Below, piece by piece: positions 39,302 through 49,699 of a DNA stretch of 64,000 nt. Each line of letters begins with the position of its first letter. Positions within the stretch are counted from its first letter, which is position 1. The notes beneath the pieces are model-generated. The model was not told where the DNA came from, made no database searches, and saw nothing but the letters and a program-made list of their open reading frames with translations. The position numbers were made by a program, and so were the translations under genes. Origin of the DNA: Tipula vernalis (taxonomy: Eukaryota > Arthropoda > Insecta > Diptera > Tipulidae); NCBI GenBank assembly GCA_958295665.1, contig OY282560.1:141104091-141168090 (forward strand), read 5' to 3'.

Positions 39302-39585
39302 CTGGTCATCTACAAGGTTAGACATTTTATTTTATTTCAAAGTTTGTATTGTTCATAGTTTGCCAGCCTATATATGTTTATATACACCTCACCTGTTTTT
39401 ACTCGGTGATACTTTCTCATCGTGTAAAAAGAACGAGTAAAAAAGAACTGTGAAAAAACAGGTGTATTCATTTATTAGTATCTAAAAACAATACAAAATA
39501 ACGGAATTACTTTTATCATTTTTATTTTGATCATTTAAACAGAAAAAGTGGTGTAAAAAGGCCGTGTAAATACAGGTTTTAGTGT

Positions 39586-39836
39586 ACTGTATCAAAACCA
39601 ACAAAAATGTTTATACAAGCCGTCTCGTTCCCTCCCTACACAGATCCTACCAAAAAAATGTACACTATATGTATTATGAATGTATCACCTATACTTATCT
39701 GTTTTGTGTATATACCTATACTTTCTGATTTATTTATATGCATCACTAATACTACGCCTTAACCTACTTTTTTATATCTTAAGTGTTTATACTGTTTGGC
39801 TTGTATAAACATTTTTGTTGGTTTTGACTGTATACA
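39586..39836. repeat. Small inverted-repeat element
   Basis: Perfect inverted repeats of about 28 bp (AAAACCAACAAAAATGTTTA near 39595 and TAAACATTTTTGTTGGTTTT near 39808) enclose about 180 bp of non-coding DNA. Further out, CTGTATC and GACTGTATAC are similar but not clearly inverted, so the boundaries are approximate. Probably a MITE. Confidence 0.65.
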
Positions 39837-40194
39837 TAAAACATTTGGTAAAGTAAAATAAAACCATAACACAACCAACCGGAACGTCATAATTATCTGA
39901 TATATGTATTTAACAAAACAATTATGTAAAAACGGTCGACATTTACTGTATTGCAAATCGGATCCATTTTTATTTTAAAATATTCCCATCACGGCTCAAC
40001 ACTTTTGTTCACTTTCAGCAATATCTACATCTTTGTAGATACTACACAACACTTAATTTTATTTAATCCCTCATTAAACCATTTTAAGTTTATGTTTTTC
40101 ACTAAAATATACGAAGCAGACAAAAATATTAGCGCCACTATCCGTTTCTATTTCCTTTCCCCATAAAGTTTATAATGAATGGTGTGCAATACCA

Positions 40195-40960
40195 AGTTGC
40201 AAAGTCTTCAGGATACGTTTGAGGGAATTCCAGATGTGCAGCCCGCTAGGCAGGTAACCTCGGTGAAAAACCTTCGTACTCGATTATTGCATGTGCAAGG
40301 GCGATTGAATCGCGCTGTTGGCTCTCCAACTTATGGTGGGTAAGCTAAAACTATGTTGGAAACCAGCCATAAGTTGTTGTTAGCGATGGATCAATTTTTG
40401 GCTGATACCTCCTTGTTGGACCAGTCTATTGAGTCGGCTAAACAAAGTGGTTGTGATCAAGTAGCTGAATTTGGAGAGGAGGATAAAGCCAACAAGCCTG
40501 ATATGTCATATAAAGTGCCGGCCGTCCTAACAGGTTGTTCTGCAACTGATTCTGGTAAGGGTGAAATCCTTCCTAGTGACCCAGCGCAAGTTGTGAGGTC
40601 ATTGGAGGCTCAGGTGCAGAGATTGTCTGATCAAATGAATGCAATGCAGGCTGCCTCTAAATTAACTATTAAAGATCCTGAAACCCATCAGCAGGTGCGG
40701 TTCTAAACTCCTCCTGCTTCATTAGAGTCCCAATCGGGTCCTGATGATTTCCTGCGATTTGAAATTCCTCCGGGAGCTCCGATCTCTAAAGGGCGTTCAT
40801 CTCTGGAGTCGGCTGCCCCCTTTACAACTAAGTCTGGCTTCCAATCTACTGTTGATTTGCATAATAGTACGTTAAATACCGTTCATACTCCTCATTTTTC
40901 TAGTAATTTTGTAACTGATAGACGTTCTCTGTTTCGATGGGGAATTTCTTACAGTGGCGC
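40195..40960 (+). pseudogene. Gypsy-like gag fragment
   Basis: One frame reads through from about 40195 with only two stops (at 40339 and 40704). It begins LQSLQDTFEGIPDVQPARQV, then RLLHVQGRLNRAVGSPTYGG, MLETSHKLLLAMDQFLADTS, and after a variable acidic part VVRSLEAQVQRLSDQMNAMQ, a coiled-coil segment. It ends NFVTDRRSLFRWGISYSG, resembling the start of a Ty3/gypsy capsid domain (WxIxFSG). So matrix-like and early capsid regions are present; the rest of gag and all of pol are absent. Base composition is less AT-rich than the neighbours. The assignment is tentative because no zinc knuckle or enzyme domain is there to confirm it. Confidence 0.45.
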
Positions 40961-40975
40961 CCAAATGTTTCGGCT

Positions 40976-42493
40976 AAATTAAATTAAATTTTCATCTTTT
41001 CAGTTTTCAATTTTTTTTATTAACTTGTTGTGAGTATCACGTACAAAGTCCAACGCTTGCGTTGTTTGATCTGTACGGATGCTCACATCAATGTTCCCTT
41101 GTCCGGTTGGCACCCGCATCTGTATTGTAACGAGCGTAAGCTGTTTGATTACATATACAGTTGTGAGTGTCAATCCCTATTCTTAGTTCATCGGTTGAGT
41201 GGGTCTACAATTTCCGCCATGTGGCGCTAGATTGTGGTTAGACTCATTCTTCCTTTGTTCTGAGTTTAGCTTTCTTCAATTTTTTGTATTTTCTATTTGC
41301 AGATTTTCGAACCTTTTAGTAATTTACTTCAATTTTCAATTAAATTTACTTTGTTCCAACTACCTTCATGGGGAGCGATCCAACCGTGTTCTGGCTCTAA
41401 GTCATTCGACCTCGCAGGATCGTTTGCCATGTCGGTTCCATGTGTCATGGGCATTCAGATCACGAACTCGTTGTTTATACCAATGTGGTGTTGATTGGAC
41501 AGTTCGTGGTCTCAATGGTCAATGGCACATCACTAGTTCTATTTCTCTTTCAGTTAATTTTTCTTATTTTTGATATCTTCTTTAATTAAAATTATTGGGA
41601 CCTCAGCGGTATTATTATTATCTTTAACAGTACCCCGCGTCTCATGGTGGAGCTCTAAGAGTGCGACTGTGAGGCCAACGGGGGAGGATACCAACCACTT
41701 TATTTATTATTACTTATTATTATATTACAACCGGCCCGAAGCATGGTTATTCCTTGCATCGTTCGATCAACTTCTTTATTTCTTATTCCTTTCACTTACT
41801 TTCACTGTTTGGGAAAATTTTCCTTTATCTTCGTTATTTTTTTTTCCTCTTTTTCTTTCCTTGCAGTTAGTGGATCAGCTAAACTTCCTTGCATACTTTT
41901 GTTCGTATTAAATAATTTTTAATTCTTTTGAAACATTTTTTTGAATATTCTTTTATTTGTATTCGGGTGAACGAATTCTAATTATCAACCGTGGAATAGA
42001 TTTGCAGGTGCGGTGATTACTTCTGTGTTCGAGTCGAGTGGCAGCAGCGGAGATACCGCGTATAAGTCCGTGGCATAGCGACAGCAATCCTGCAGCTCCT
42101 CTCACTTCCCGGCCTGTAACTGCCTATTTTGTGATGATAATTATGATTTAACATTTTTGGTTCCTTTTATTAATATTGAATGGTAACTTTGATCACTAAC
42201 TATTAAATTTTATTTTTTTTTTTATTACTCATTTATAAGCTTCTTTTTACCAACCGATTTAAATAAAATTTCTTTTCGGTGGTGGATTATGATTCTTGAT
42301 CATTAGGTGTTTAATTTTTTTTATTTGATAATTTTTTTTTTGGTTTTGGGAAATTTTATTCTTTTCATTTAGGACTATTTATAGGTAGTATACGATATCA
42401 ACATTATTTTATTTAGAGTTCTTTAATAAATATGAATAATTTATGAATAAATATTTTTATTACAAATTGTTTTTTTGGGGATTTCGTTACAGT
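40976..42493 (+). mobile_element. Possible LTR/UTR of a Gypsy-like element
   Basis: A non-coding block directly after the gag fragment, less AT-rich than surrounding DNA up to about 42120, then T-rich with AATAAA signals near 42426-42451. It ends GATTTCGTTACA, followed by GTGGCGTGCAG at 42494. A similar TTACAGTGGCG string ends the gag fragment at 40952. TTACA followed by TGGCG resembles an LTR end plus a tRNA primer site, as in gypsy-like elements, so the region may hold a 3' LTR fused to truncated gag. The left boundary is not defined and no second LTR was found. Frames at 41030-41911 have no motif. Confidence 0.3.
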
Positions 42494-42499
42494 GGCGTG

Positions 42500-44920
42500 C
42501 AGTGCACCGAAATGCATTGTATAAAAAATGAAATCCTTTCTGGTAGGCGTAAATTTTCAAAATTTGAATAAGGTTTGGTAAATGCTCTCGTGGCTTTTTA
42601 TCAAATTTTATCTAATCATTTTTATTTTATTTGGCATATTGCCCACAAACTCTCCAACATTCATTAAACTAGGCGAGATATTAGGAAATTGTACATTAAA
42701 AAATCGAGAATTCATTTTAGGATAATAGAAATGAAGGAATTTCATTAATCTAAAATAGTAAAATTTTTTAATAACATGAATAAATTTTGAGGAATGATTT
42801 AGAAGTTTGGAGATTCACGAATAATATATTCTGAAACTTCTAAATGTCGGTATTTACTATTGATGATTAGAATTAAGAAATTACAAAATGCATTATTGAA
42901 TTCAGGTTTTAAGGGTTTAGTAATACTCTTTGCTACTAAATTTTGAATTTCAAAATTTTAATGTTAAGAGAAATAGAAGTGTATTAGAAATAATAGAATT
43001 TAGGTTTTAAATAAATTGAAATTTACAAAATTCGGAGGGATAATGAAGTTTAAGAATTCTGAAGCATATTTAAATTTTTTTTAATCTAAGAAAATTAGAA
43101 AAATTGGAAATTTTAAGAGTATGGCGTTATACTGTGGTGTTTTTCAAGAAGCTTTAGACTTTAAAACTTTAGTTCTTATCGAATTTAGAAAATGTTAAGC
43201 ATTTTAAAATAAAATTTGCTTGAATCTTTTGAAAGTTTAGGCTTTAAAATAAAAAAAAACATCGAGTTACTGACAATAGAAAATTTTCCATTCTATTTAG
43301 TAAATTTGAATAAAACAAAACTTATTTCTCTAACACCCTAAATCTTAATCAGATCATTTACCTTACCTATTTATAAATAAAATACAATAAAGCATGTCAA
43401 ATTAAACAAGTCTAAATCACAAAACCACAAGTCTGAAATTATTTTTACTTTCTATTTCGAATTGTAATCAAAATTCCAATACAGAAAAAACTTCTCCTAT
43501 AGTATGCCTTCACCTGCTAACAAGGCAAAATATCAACAAAAAAAAAATCTTCATTTGCGCATTTCGAATTATCACTTGTTAGTCATTAAAATATGACTTT
43601 TATATAAATAAAAAGACGGGTTTTATATAAATCATACCTATTCTACAAGTGAGGTATAATTTTATAAATGCACTAAAATTGAGGTACTTTCCATTTTTGT
43701 AGTTTTTATTTTTACTACAGTCTCCCCGCACTGAGATTTTGCATGTTACAGAATTTTTTATTTTAATTGACCGTGTAACTAAAAAAATAAAATGTATCAT
43801 TGAATTAAATATATTGTTATTAATATTATATATAGATTATTTATAGAGGTAACCCTTTCGAATTTAATTTTTTATTTGTTTTGTGTGACCGCATTTAAGA
43901 TTTATCGTTATTATTTTATTCAAGGTGGAGCTTTTTGTACAAAAAAAAAAAAAAAAAGAATAATAAAAGTTTTTTATGTCATATGTCACCAGAATTTGTT
44001 TTTAAACAATAATAATTATTTATTGTTTGTTGCAAAATATTGTTAAAATAGAAGTAACTCGATATAAATCATTGTTTCGCTTTTGCAGTCGTATTACACT
44101 CGGTATAGTATTTTTATCACAATATTTTGGCGGGTTCACATTTCTCACTTATTTTATCTATTCAAGGTGAAACCAATATACAAATAAGTGAAAGCATAAT
44201 GAGTGTTTTATACTTTGAACTTGTACGGAAATCAATAGAGATGCTTATGATTTATTTAATTTTTTTTCGATTTAAGGTATAACGCAAATTTTTTTTTTTT
44301 TCATTAACAGCCTTATTTAGAAATCAAAATAATCAATCATCTTACAGCTAAATATTGTTCATTCAAAATCAAATGAAATTCTTTTAGACATATTGACAGA
44401 TTTTTATGATGATTGGTAAGCTAAAGTTCATTTTTTTAATTTATCATTTTGATATGGAAAATCCCAAATTTTGAGATGCTGTGTTCAATTTATGATTAAT
44501 CCACCCTATGTGCGTTTCATTTGCTTAAAATCCGGATTTGATTTTGATTAAGAAAGCTTTGTGTTAATTAACACTATTAAAATCTAAATAAATTTGTGTG
44601 TTTTGACGATTTGTTATGAATGAGTATAGATACCTATTTTGACTGTTGCTGTCTCCTTATATAAGTATTTCAATTTGTATTACTTTGGCCTTATCTATTC
44701 TGTCCTGTCTTATTTATTTTAACTTATCTTGATTGGTTCAACTTATCTAAATGTGATCTGTGTATAAAGAATGAAAGAAATTGTTTCTAATTGTTATTGG
44801 CATAAGGTAAAGCAAGTTCAACCTTGACATAAGTTAAACAAAACGTAATCGAGCTCAATTTAATTAACTCCAGTTTCAACTTCTAAGCAGAAATATTTTT
44901 CTGGGTGATAAAGGTGATTT
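42500..44920. other. AT-rich DNA, no gene seen
   Basis: No gene or repeat structure that I can support. The region 42640-43330 is monotone A/T-rich (many GAAATTT and TTTTAAAA strings). The frame 43600-43800 lacks motifs. Confidence 0.5.
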
Positions 44921-45013
44921 TGTACAGTGCCCACCCTCAATTTTTCGAGAAAAAACTGGAAACCGTGTGGCGCAATTATTGACAAAATACCAACAAATAT
45001 CCCTATTTTGGCG

Positions 45014-45350
45014 CTACTTGGGAAGGCCAAAATTACCAAGCCGGAAATGGATTTTTTTTATTGCCCAGGCACCCATATTGGATGGATGTTGAAATGCCAT
45101 CTCGTTCAGAGAAGAGGAATAGTTTTGGACTGCTTTCGACGTGAAGAGGTGTGATTGAAGCGCTTTAATGGCAGCCTGACTGTCCGTAAAAATCCGAATA
45201 TCACCAGCCGATGTTACATTGCACCTCAACCAGTCTACGACTTCCTTTATAGCAGTTAATTCAACATGAAAAACGCTACGATAATCGGGGAGACGAAAGG
45301 AGGGGTTTATTAGAAGTTCCTCACAAAACACCCCAGCATCGACTTTCCAG
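45014..45350 (-). pseudogene. LINE RNase H domain fragment
   Basis: Reads DAGVFCEELLINPSFRLP, FHVELTAIKEVVDWLRCN (catalytic Glu) and IRIFTDSQAAIKALQSH (catalytic Asp), an RNase H fold typical of I/LOA/R1-related LINEs. The first 11 residues of the open frame to 45382 (MKYESDYPVTP) are encoded by the Harbinger end, so the true LINE sequence stops at 45350. After the target duplication the LINE continues at 48374. Confidence 0.75.
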
Positions 45351-45633
45351 GGGGTTACCGGGTAATCCGATTCGTATTTCATAAATATCCGAAAGTTAAA
45401 TCCGATTCGAATATTGTTTTGTACTGCGTAACACTTTCGGATTTCATTTTAGTATTGCCTTAAGCGAAACGCGATTTTTAATTGCTTTTTACTTCATTCT
45501 ATTATTATTCTAGCTGTCAAATGACAATAATAATTACAATAAAAAATCGATATACAATAGAAAATCAATTCTATCAATTCAAATACATAAGAGTTTTGAA
45601 AATACAAAGTTACAAAAAACAAATTAATTAAAA

Positions 45634-46932
45634 ATGGATAGTGTAGCAATTTGGTTTAGTAGTGATGATGATAGTGATACGAGTATTGAAAACCATAACC
45701 CCTCTGTACAAAGGCGAATTCTTCGGGATAATTCTAATATTTTTGAGTTATCAAATAAAATGTAAGATTGATGAACAATATGACATGCACACGTACAGTG
45801 AAAATTTAATCATTTTTTTTATATTTTTAGGTTCAAAAAACATTTCAGACTTTCAAAAGAGGCATTTTCATACGTACTTAATGAAATTAAGGACGACTTA
45901 AAACCTCGTAGAAGATTGACCGCTGTTCCAAACGTTATTAAATTGGCAGCTACCCTACGATTTTTGGCAGAAGGTGGATACCAACATGGTACTGGAGAAG
46001 AAGTACGAATATCTGTCGCTCAACAAACTATTTCAGACATCATAAGCGAAGTTTGCAGTGCAATTGAAAATAAGATTTGTCCAAATGCCATGAGTTTCAT
46101 GTCGCAATTAGAAAAACGGGAAGAGAAACAATTTTTTTTTTAATAAATTCGGTTTTCCTGGAGTAATAGGCGCAATTGATGGCACTCATATACAAATTAT
46201 CAGACCGCATAAAGACGAACATTTATATTTCAATAGAAAACAAAAACATAGCGTAAATGCAATGGTGGTAAGAAATAATGAATAAATTTCTTAGAAGTAA
46301 TTTGTGTCTAACCCATATCTTATTTGTAAACTTTCAGATTTGTGACCACAATATGAGAATAAGATCTGCTGATGCAAGGTTTGGTGGATCATCGCATGAT
46401 TCTCATGTTTGGAGTTTAAGTGCAGAACGTAAGCTTTTAGAAAACACTTATAGGAATGGAGACAAATCATCTTGGTTGTTAGGTAAATTTTCATAATTAG
46501 CAATATTTTAACAAAACATACTATTATGACAAGTACTTTTAATTTAACCTAGGAGATTCAGGCTATCCCCTTGAGCCGTGGTTACTCACTCCTTACCGTG
46601 TGGCGTTAGAAGGCACTCCTGAAGCAAAATTCAACATTGTATTCTCAAAATTACGAAACATAATTGAACGAGTTTTTGGAATTTTAAAAGGACGTTTCCG
46701 CTGTTTATTGTCAGCAAGAGAACTCCACTACTCACCTCAAAAAGCCATACAAATATTTAATGTTTGTTGTGCTTTGCATAACATCTGCTTAGACTTTAAA
46801 ATTCCATTTGAAATTAACGAAGAGCTTCATGAAGATTATGAAAATATAGGTGTAGTTGATCAACTGGAAAATGCATCTCTTTTGACGATTGGAAAAAAGA
46901 TTCGAGATAATATTAAAGAATTACTAGTTTAA
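45634..46932 (+). CDS. HARBI1-like Harbinger transposase, one frame slip
   Basis: Four exons with GT-AG introns: 45634-45761, 45831-46267, 46338-46482 and 46553-46932, which join in phase to give about 362 residues, close to HARBI1 length. The start (MDSVAIWFSSDDDSD) is followed by FKKHFRLSKEAFSYVL (helix-turn-helix-like region), LAATLRFLAEGGYQ, then the DDE core: FPGVIGAIDGTHIQI (first Asp, about 46166), WLLGDSGYPLEPWLLTPY (second Asp, about 46557) and NIIERVFGILKGRF (Glu, about 46665). FNVCCALHNIC is the usual C-terminal block. The only defect is a run of ten T at 46132-46141: nine T would keep the frame into NKFGFPG. This could be a true mutation or a base-calling error. It excises and inserts the element in the nucleus with the Myb-like partner. 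Confidence 0.85.
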
Positions 46933-47102
46933 GTTTTTAGAGTGTTTTTATTAAAAATAATTAATTATAAAAACTCAATTTCAATTTCAGCCTTGCATAT
47001 AATTTCATTTAAAATAAAAATTAAAGAAATTCATAAAAATTAAACAAAAAAAATTCATTTATGAATGTGATCGGTAGATTACCGGGATTTGTGATCGGTA
47101 GA

Positions 47103-48114
47103 TTACCGGGTATTATTCGAATTTTCTAAAATTTCTAGTTTAAGCTTCTTTACCTCAAGGTTTGTCGCATGTCGTTTAGTTTTCTCGAGTTCGTATTTGG
47201 CTTTATTATTCATTTTGATTTTAAGCAAATCTGTTTGCTTTTCTTGTTGCCTTGCAATTCTTTTCAAAGATTTATTCATTTCTACTATATTTATGTTTAT
47301 TTCACTGAGCATTTTTCCATTCTTCTCGTGGAGGAACTCGTAATTTGCTCCTCTAGTAACCGGTGTTTTGTATTGGATGATTGACGCGAAGAATATCGAG
47401 AAGTTGTAGGTCGCGGCGTTGGTGGAATGTCAATTGATTCCGCTGTATCCTCTTCATAATTTAAATCTACAGTGTTTGTGTAAGTTGTACTGAGCAATAT
47501 TGGATTGGTAATAACTTCTTCGATTTCAACAACACCAAAATGCTTTGTATTTATGGTACCGGTTACCGATTTTCGCAGTTGAAGTACTTCAATAATTTTT
47601 TCCTCCAAAGGGGTGAAAACAATTTTCGGCTGTTTACCACCACCAGTCCCTCCAATACTTTGCTGCTCCTTTCATAATTTCGCTTTAATATGGGTTTTGA
47701 AATCTGCCCAAACCTACACCAAAAAATTTTGTAAACTAATTTTGTAAATAATTTATATTTTAAATAGTTCTTACCTTTTTCCAAGCATGGACGTCCTTAA
47801 CAGGAGGCCCTTCTGCATTTAATTTCTCTACCAACCGCTCCCATAAATTATTGCTTTTTTGACGCGCATCGGCAGTTTTAATGTACCCCTGTGCCAATTG
47901 GGGATGCTCTACCATAAAATCAACTATTGATTCGAATTGATTTGGTGTTGTTTGTTTGTTCCTTAAAAAAAAAATAATTAACTAATGTTAATTTAAAATA
48001 ATTTAATGTACACAATTATGTCTATTGTTACAAATAAATTAGTTGAATGTGTATGTTAATTAATTTTATTATATTTTATAATTTATTAAGTTTATTAAGT
48101 GTATTAACTTACAT
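47103..48114 (-). pseudogene. Harbinger Myb/SANT-like partner protein
   Basis: Minus strand, exons 47961-47775 and 47713-47103, preceded by an exon ending at 48113. The start ATG appears split by an intron: AT at 48114-48113 and G at 47961. The first 62 codons carry the trihelix/zeste-like domain: QFESIVDFMVEHPQLAQG, NNLWERLVEKLNAEGPP, VHAWKKVWADFKTHIKAKL, and then GGTGGG, which is the usual end of this domain in Harbinger partners. The C-terminal part (47312-47103) is a charged coiled coil, IVEMNKSLKRIARQQEKQT. Two defects: an in-frame TGA near 47673 and a single missing A in an A run near 47310. In Harbinger this protein binds the ends and brings the transposase into the nucleus. Convergent with the transposase. 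Confidence 0.75.
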
Positions 48115-48373
48115 TTTCAAGATTTTATGTATATAAATAAATCATCCGCAAGCAAAATGGTTGTCGAATGATATTTTTTGTTTTTCACCGAAATTTCAAT
48201 TCATATTCGCATTAGACGGTACCGCAAACGAACATGAAGTTAGTTGTGATATAATTTTTTTAAATTCGGAATGATCGAATCCGAAAATAAATCCGAAATT
48301 AGAATAACGCGGTACTAAATTTCCGAATACGAATGAAATATTAGTAAAAACGGATTACCCGGTAACCCCCCAG

Positions 48374-49690
48374 TACTAGATTTGGAAGTGCCCGAATTAT
48401 AGCCCCCGGCAACATGTTACTAAAGCCCACCTCAATATTCAGAAAGGATACCCTTCCGTAGTTTCTGAATTCGAAAGATTTTTCGATGAAATATATAAGA
48501 CAATTAAGAGCAGTTTCCACAGATATTCCCTTGAAAGATGCACGTCGAGATTTTGACAGTTTTTTCGCACAATCGTGCCTCTAGTATAAGGTTCTATTTC
48601 TCTTATCAGTATTTTTAAGATAAACGAAGATAAGCTAATAGGTCTAACCTTCACTTCAATCCATTCGTTAGGAATTTGACATAGTTCTAGGCTACTTTTA
48701 AAAATTACTTCTAAACCAGTAAATGATTAAGTCAATAGTCTGTTCGACATTCGCAGGGGTAAAACCATCACGTCCTGGCGACTTATATTGTTTAAAACTA
48801 TTTGTTGTTATTTTCTGATGTTGCTGGCACAAATGCGGAACCAGCCGGAAAGTGAGTTTCCAGCAGAAGTTTCATCGGTTCCGTGAGAGTAGTGCTAGGT
48901 CCATATACTATCCGGCCGTTGAATATAACTTGAGATGGAGGGGCCTGAATTTTACCGCAGTATATTCTCTAAGATCTGTTCTTGTCACTTATTGATTATT
49001 ATATTTATGTTATGCGGACTTTCTTGTAGGAGTAGTAGTCTGCAGCAGCTCTTGTAGGGTGGTTTCTGGAGATTTTGGCCCCTGAACTGAAAGTGAATTA
49101 CCCAGCATAGTTCTAAACGTTTGCAAGTCGGTTTTTCTCCTGCTCCTGTAGATTAAACATTTATGAGATACCGTGAAGGAAGATACCAATGATCAGAAAA
49201 GTAGTGGTCTTCCGGCACTTTCCAATTTAATAGACTATTGATCAAAAAGTTTGAGACAATCGTAATATCTAATACCTCCTGTCTGTTCTTAGTTATAAAA
49301 GTCGGCTTATTGCTTATGTTGCATATGTTACGGCTAATGTACATAGAGCGACGAATGTGTACATTCGCCGGTAAATGTGCATATTCTTACTGGATTCTAT
49401 TTGGAAAATGAGCATATTCTTATTGGGAATACGTACATTTACCGGCGAATGTACACATTCTCCAATTTTGTACATTAGCCGTAACACATATATACCATAT
49501 AGGTTAGTATTTAGAATGTAATCATGGAATAACTCACCTCGCTCATTTGTATCCGTACTGACAATTTGCATCGCTTGTTAGGATGACTTCAACCTTGCGC
49601 TTCTGCCTCCTTAATTAGCTTCCTTATGCTAATATTGTCATATGCTAGGTTTCTTTTGTCGATCTCAATTATTTTTGTTGTTTGGTTTGC
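48374..49690 (-). pseudogene. LINE endonuclease and RT fragments
   Basis: The 5' remainder of the LINE whose RNase H lies at 45014. At 49690-49487 an endonuclease part reads RKLIKEAEAQG and DTNERGELFHDYILNTNL; after a MITE it resumes NKPTFITKNRQEVLDIT and VPEDHYFSDHWYL (usually SDHxxI) at about 49325-49160. Around 48655-48570 the RT begins RPISLSSFILKILIREIE (usually FRPISLTSFLLKTLERLID), followed by KNCQNLDVHLSR and a degenerate motif A, LNIEVGFSNML (about 48440-48415). The RT then stops abruptly at the Harbinger site, and RNase H follows on the other side, so fingers-to-thumb (motif B, YxDD) was already deleted before the Harbinger arrived. Confidence 0.7.
49326..49486. mobile_element. 161-bp hairpin MITE
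   Basis: Almost the whole element is an inverted repeat: TGTTACGGCTAATGTACA at 49326 is mirrored by TGTACATTAGCCGTAACA ending at 49486, and GAATGTGTACATTCGCCGG pairs with CCGGCGAATGTACACATTC. CATA flanks both sides (49322-49325 and 49487-49490), a likely 4-bp target duplication. It interrupts the endonuclease of the minus-strand LINE. Confidence 0.85.
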
Positions 49691-49699
49691 TTGAACTCA

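Larger units (their letters stand above)
45351..48369. mobile_element. PIF/Harbinger transposon, nearly intact
   Basis: Terminal inverted repeats GGGGTTACCGGGTAATCCG at 45351 and its complement ending at 48369, flanked on both sides by CCAG (45347-45350 and 48370-48373). Length about 3.0 kb. It encodes two convergent genes: a HARBI1-like transposase (plus, 45634-46932) and a Myb/SANT-like protein (minus, 48114-47103), the known two-protein layout of PIF/Harbinger. The short gap 46933-47102 carries two copies of a GATCGGTAGATTACCGGG-type string resembling the terminal repeat. It interrupts a dead LINE and is therefore younger than it. Confidence 0.85.

Noticed and set aside
40944..40966. TTACAGTGGCGCCCAAATG as a primer binding site
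   Set aside because: It is in frame with the gag-like sequence (SYSGAQM) and no LTR end is supported upstream, so the resemblance may be coincidence.
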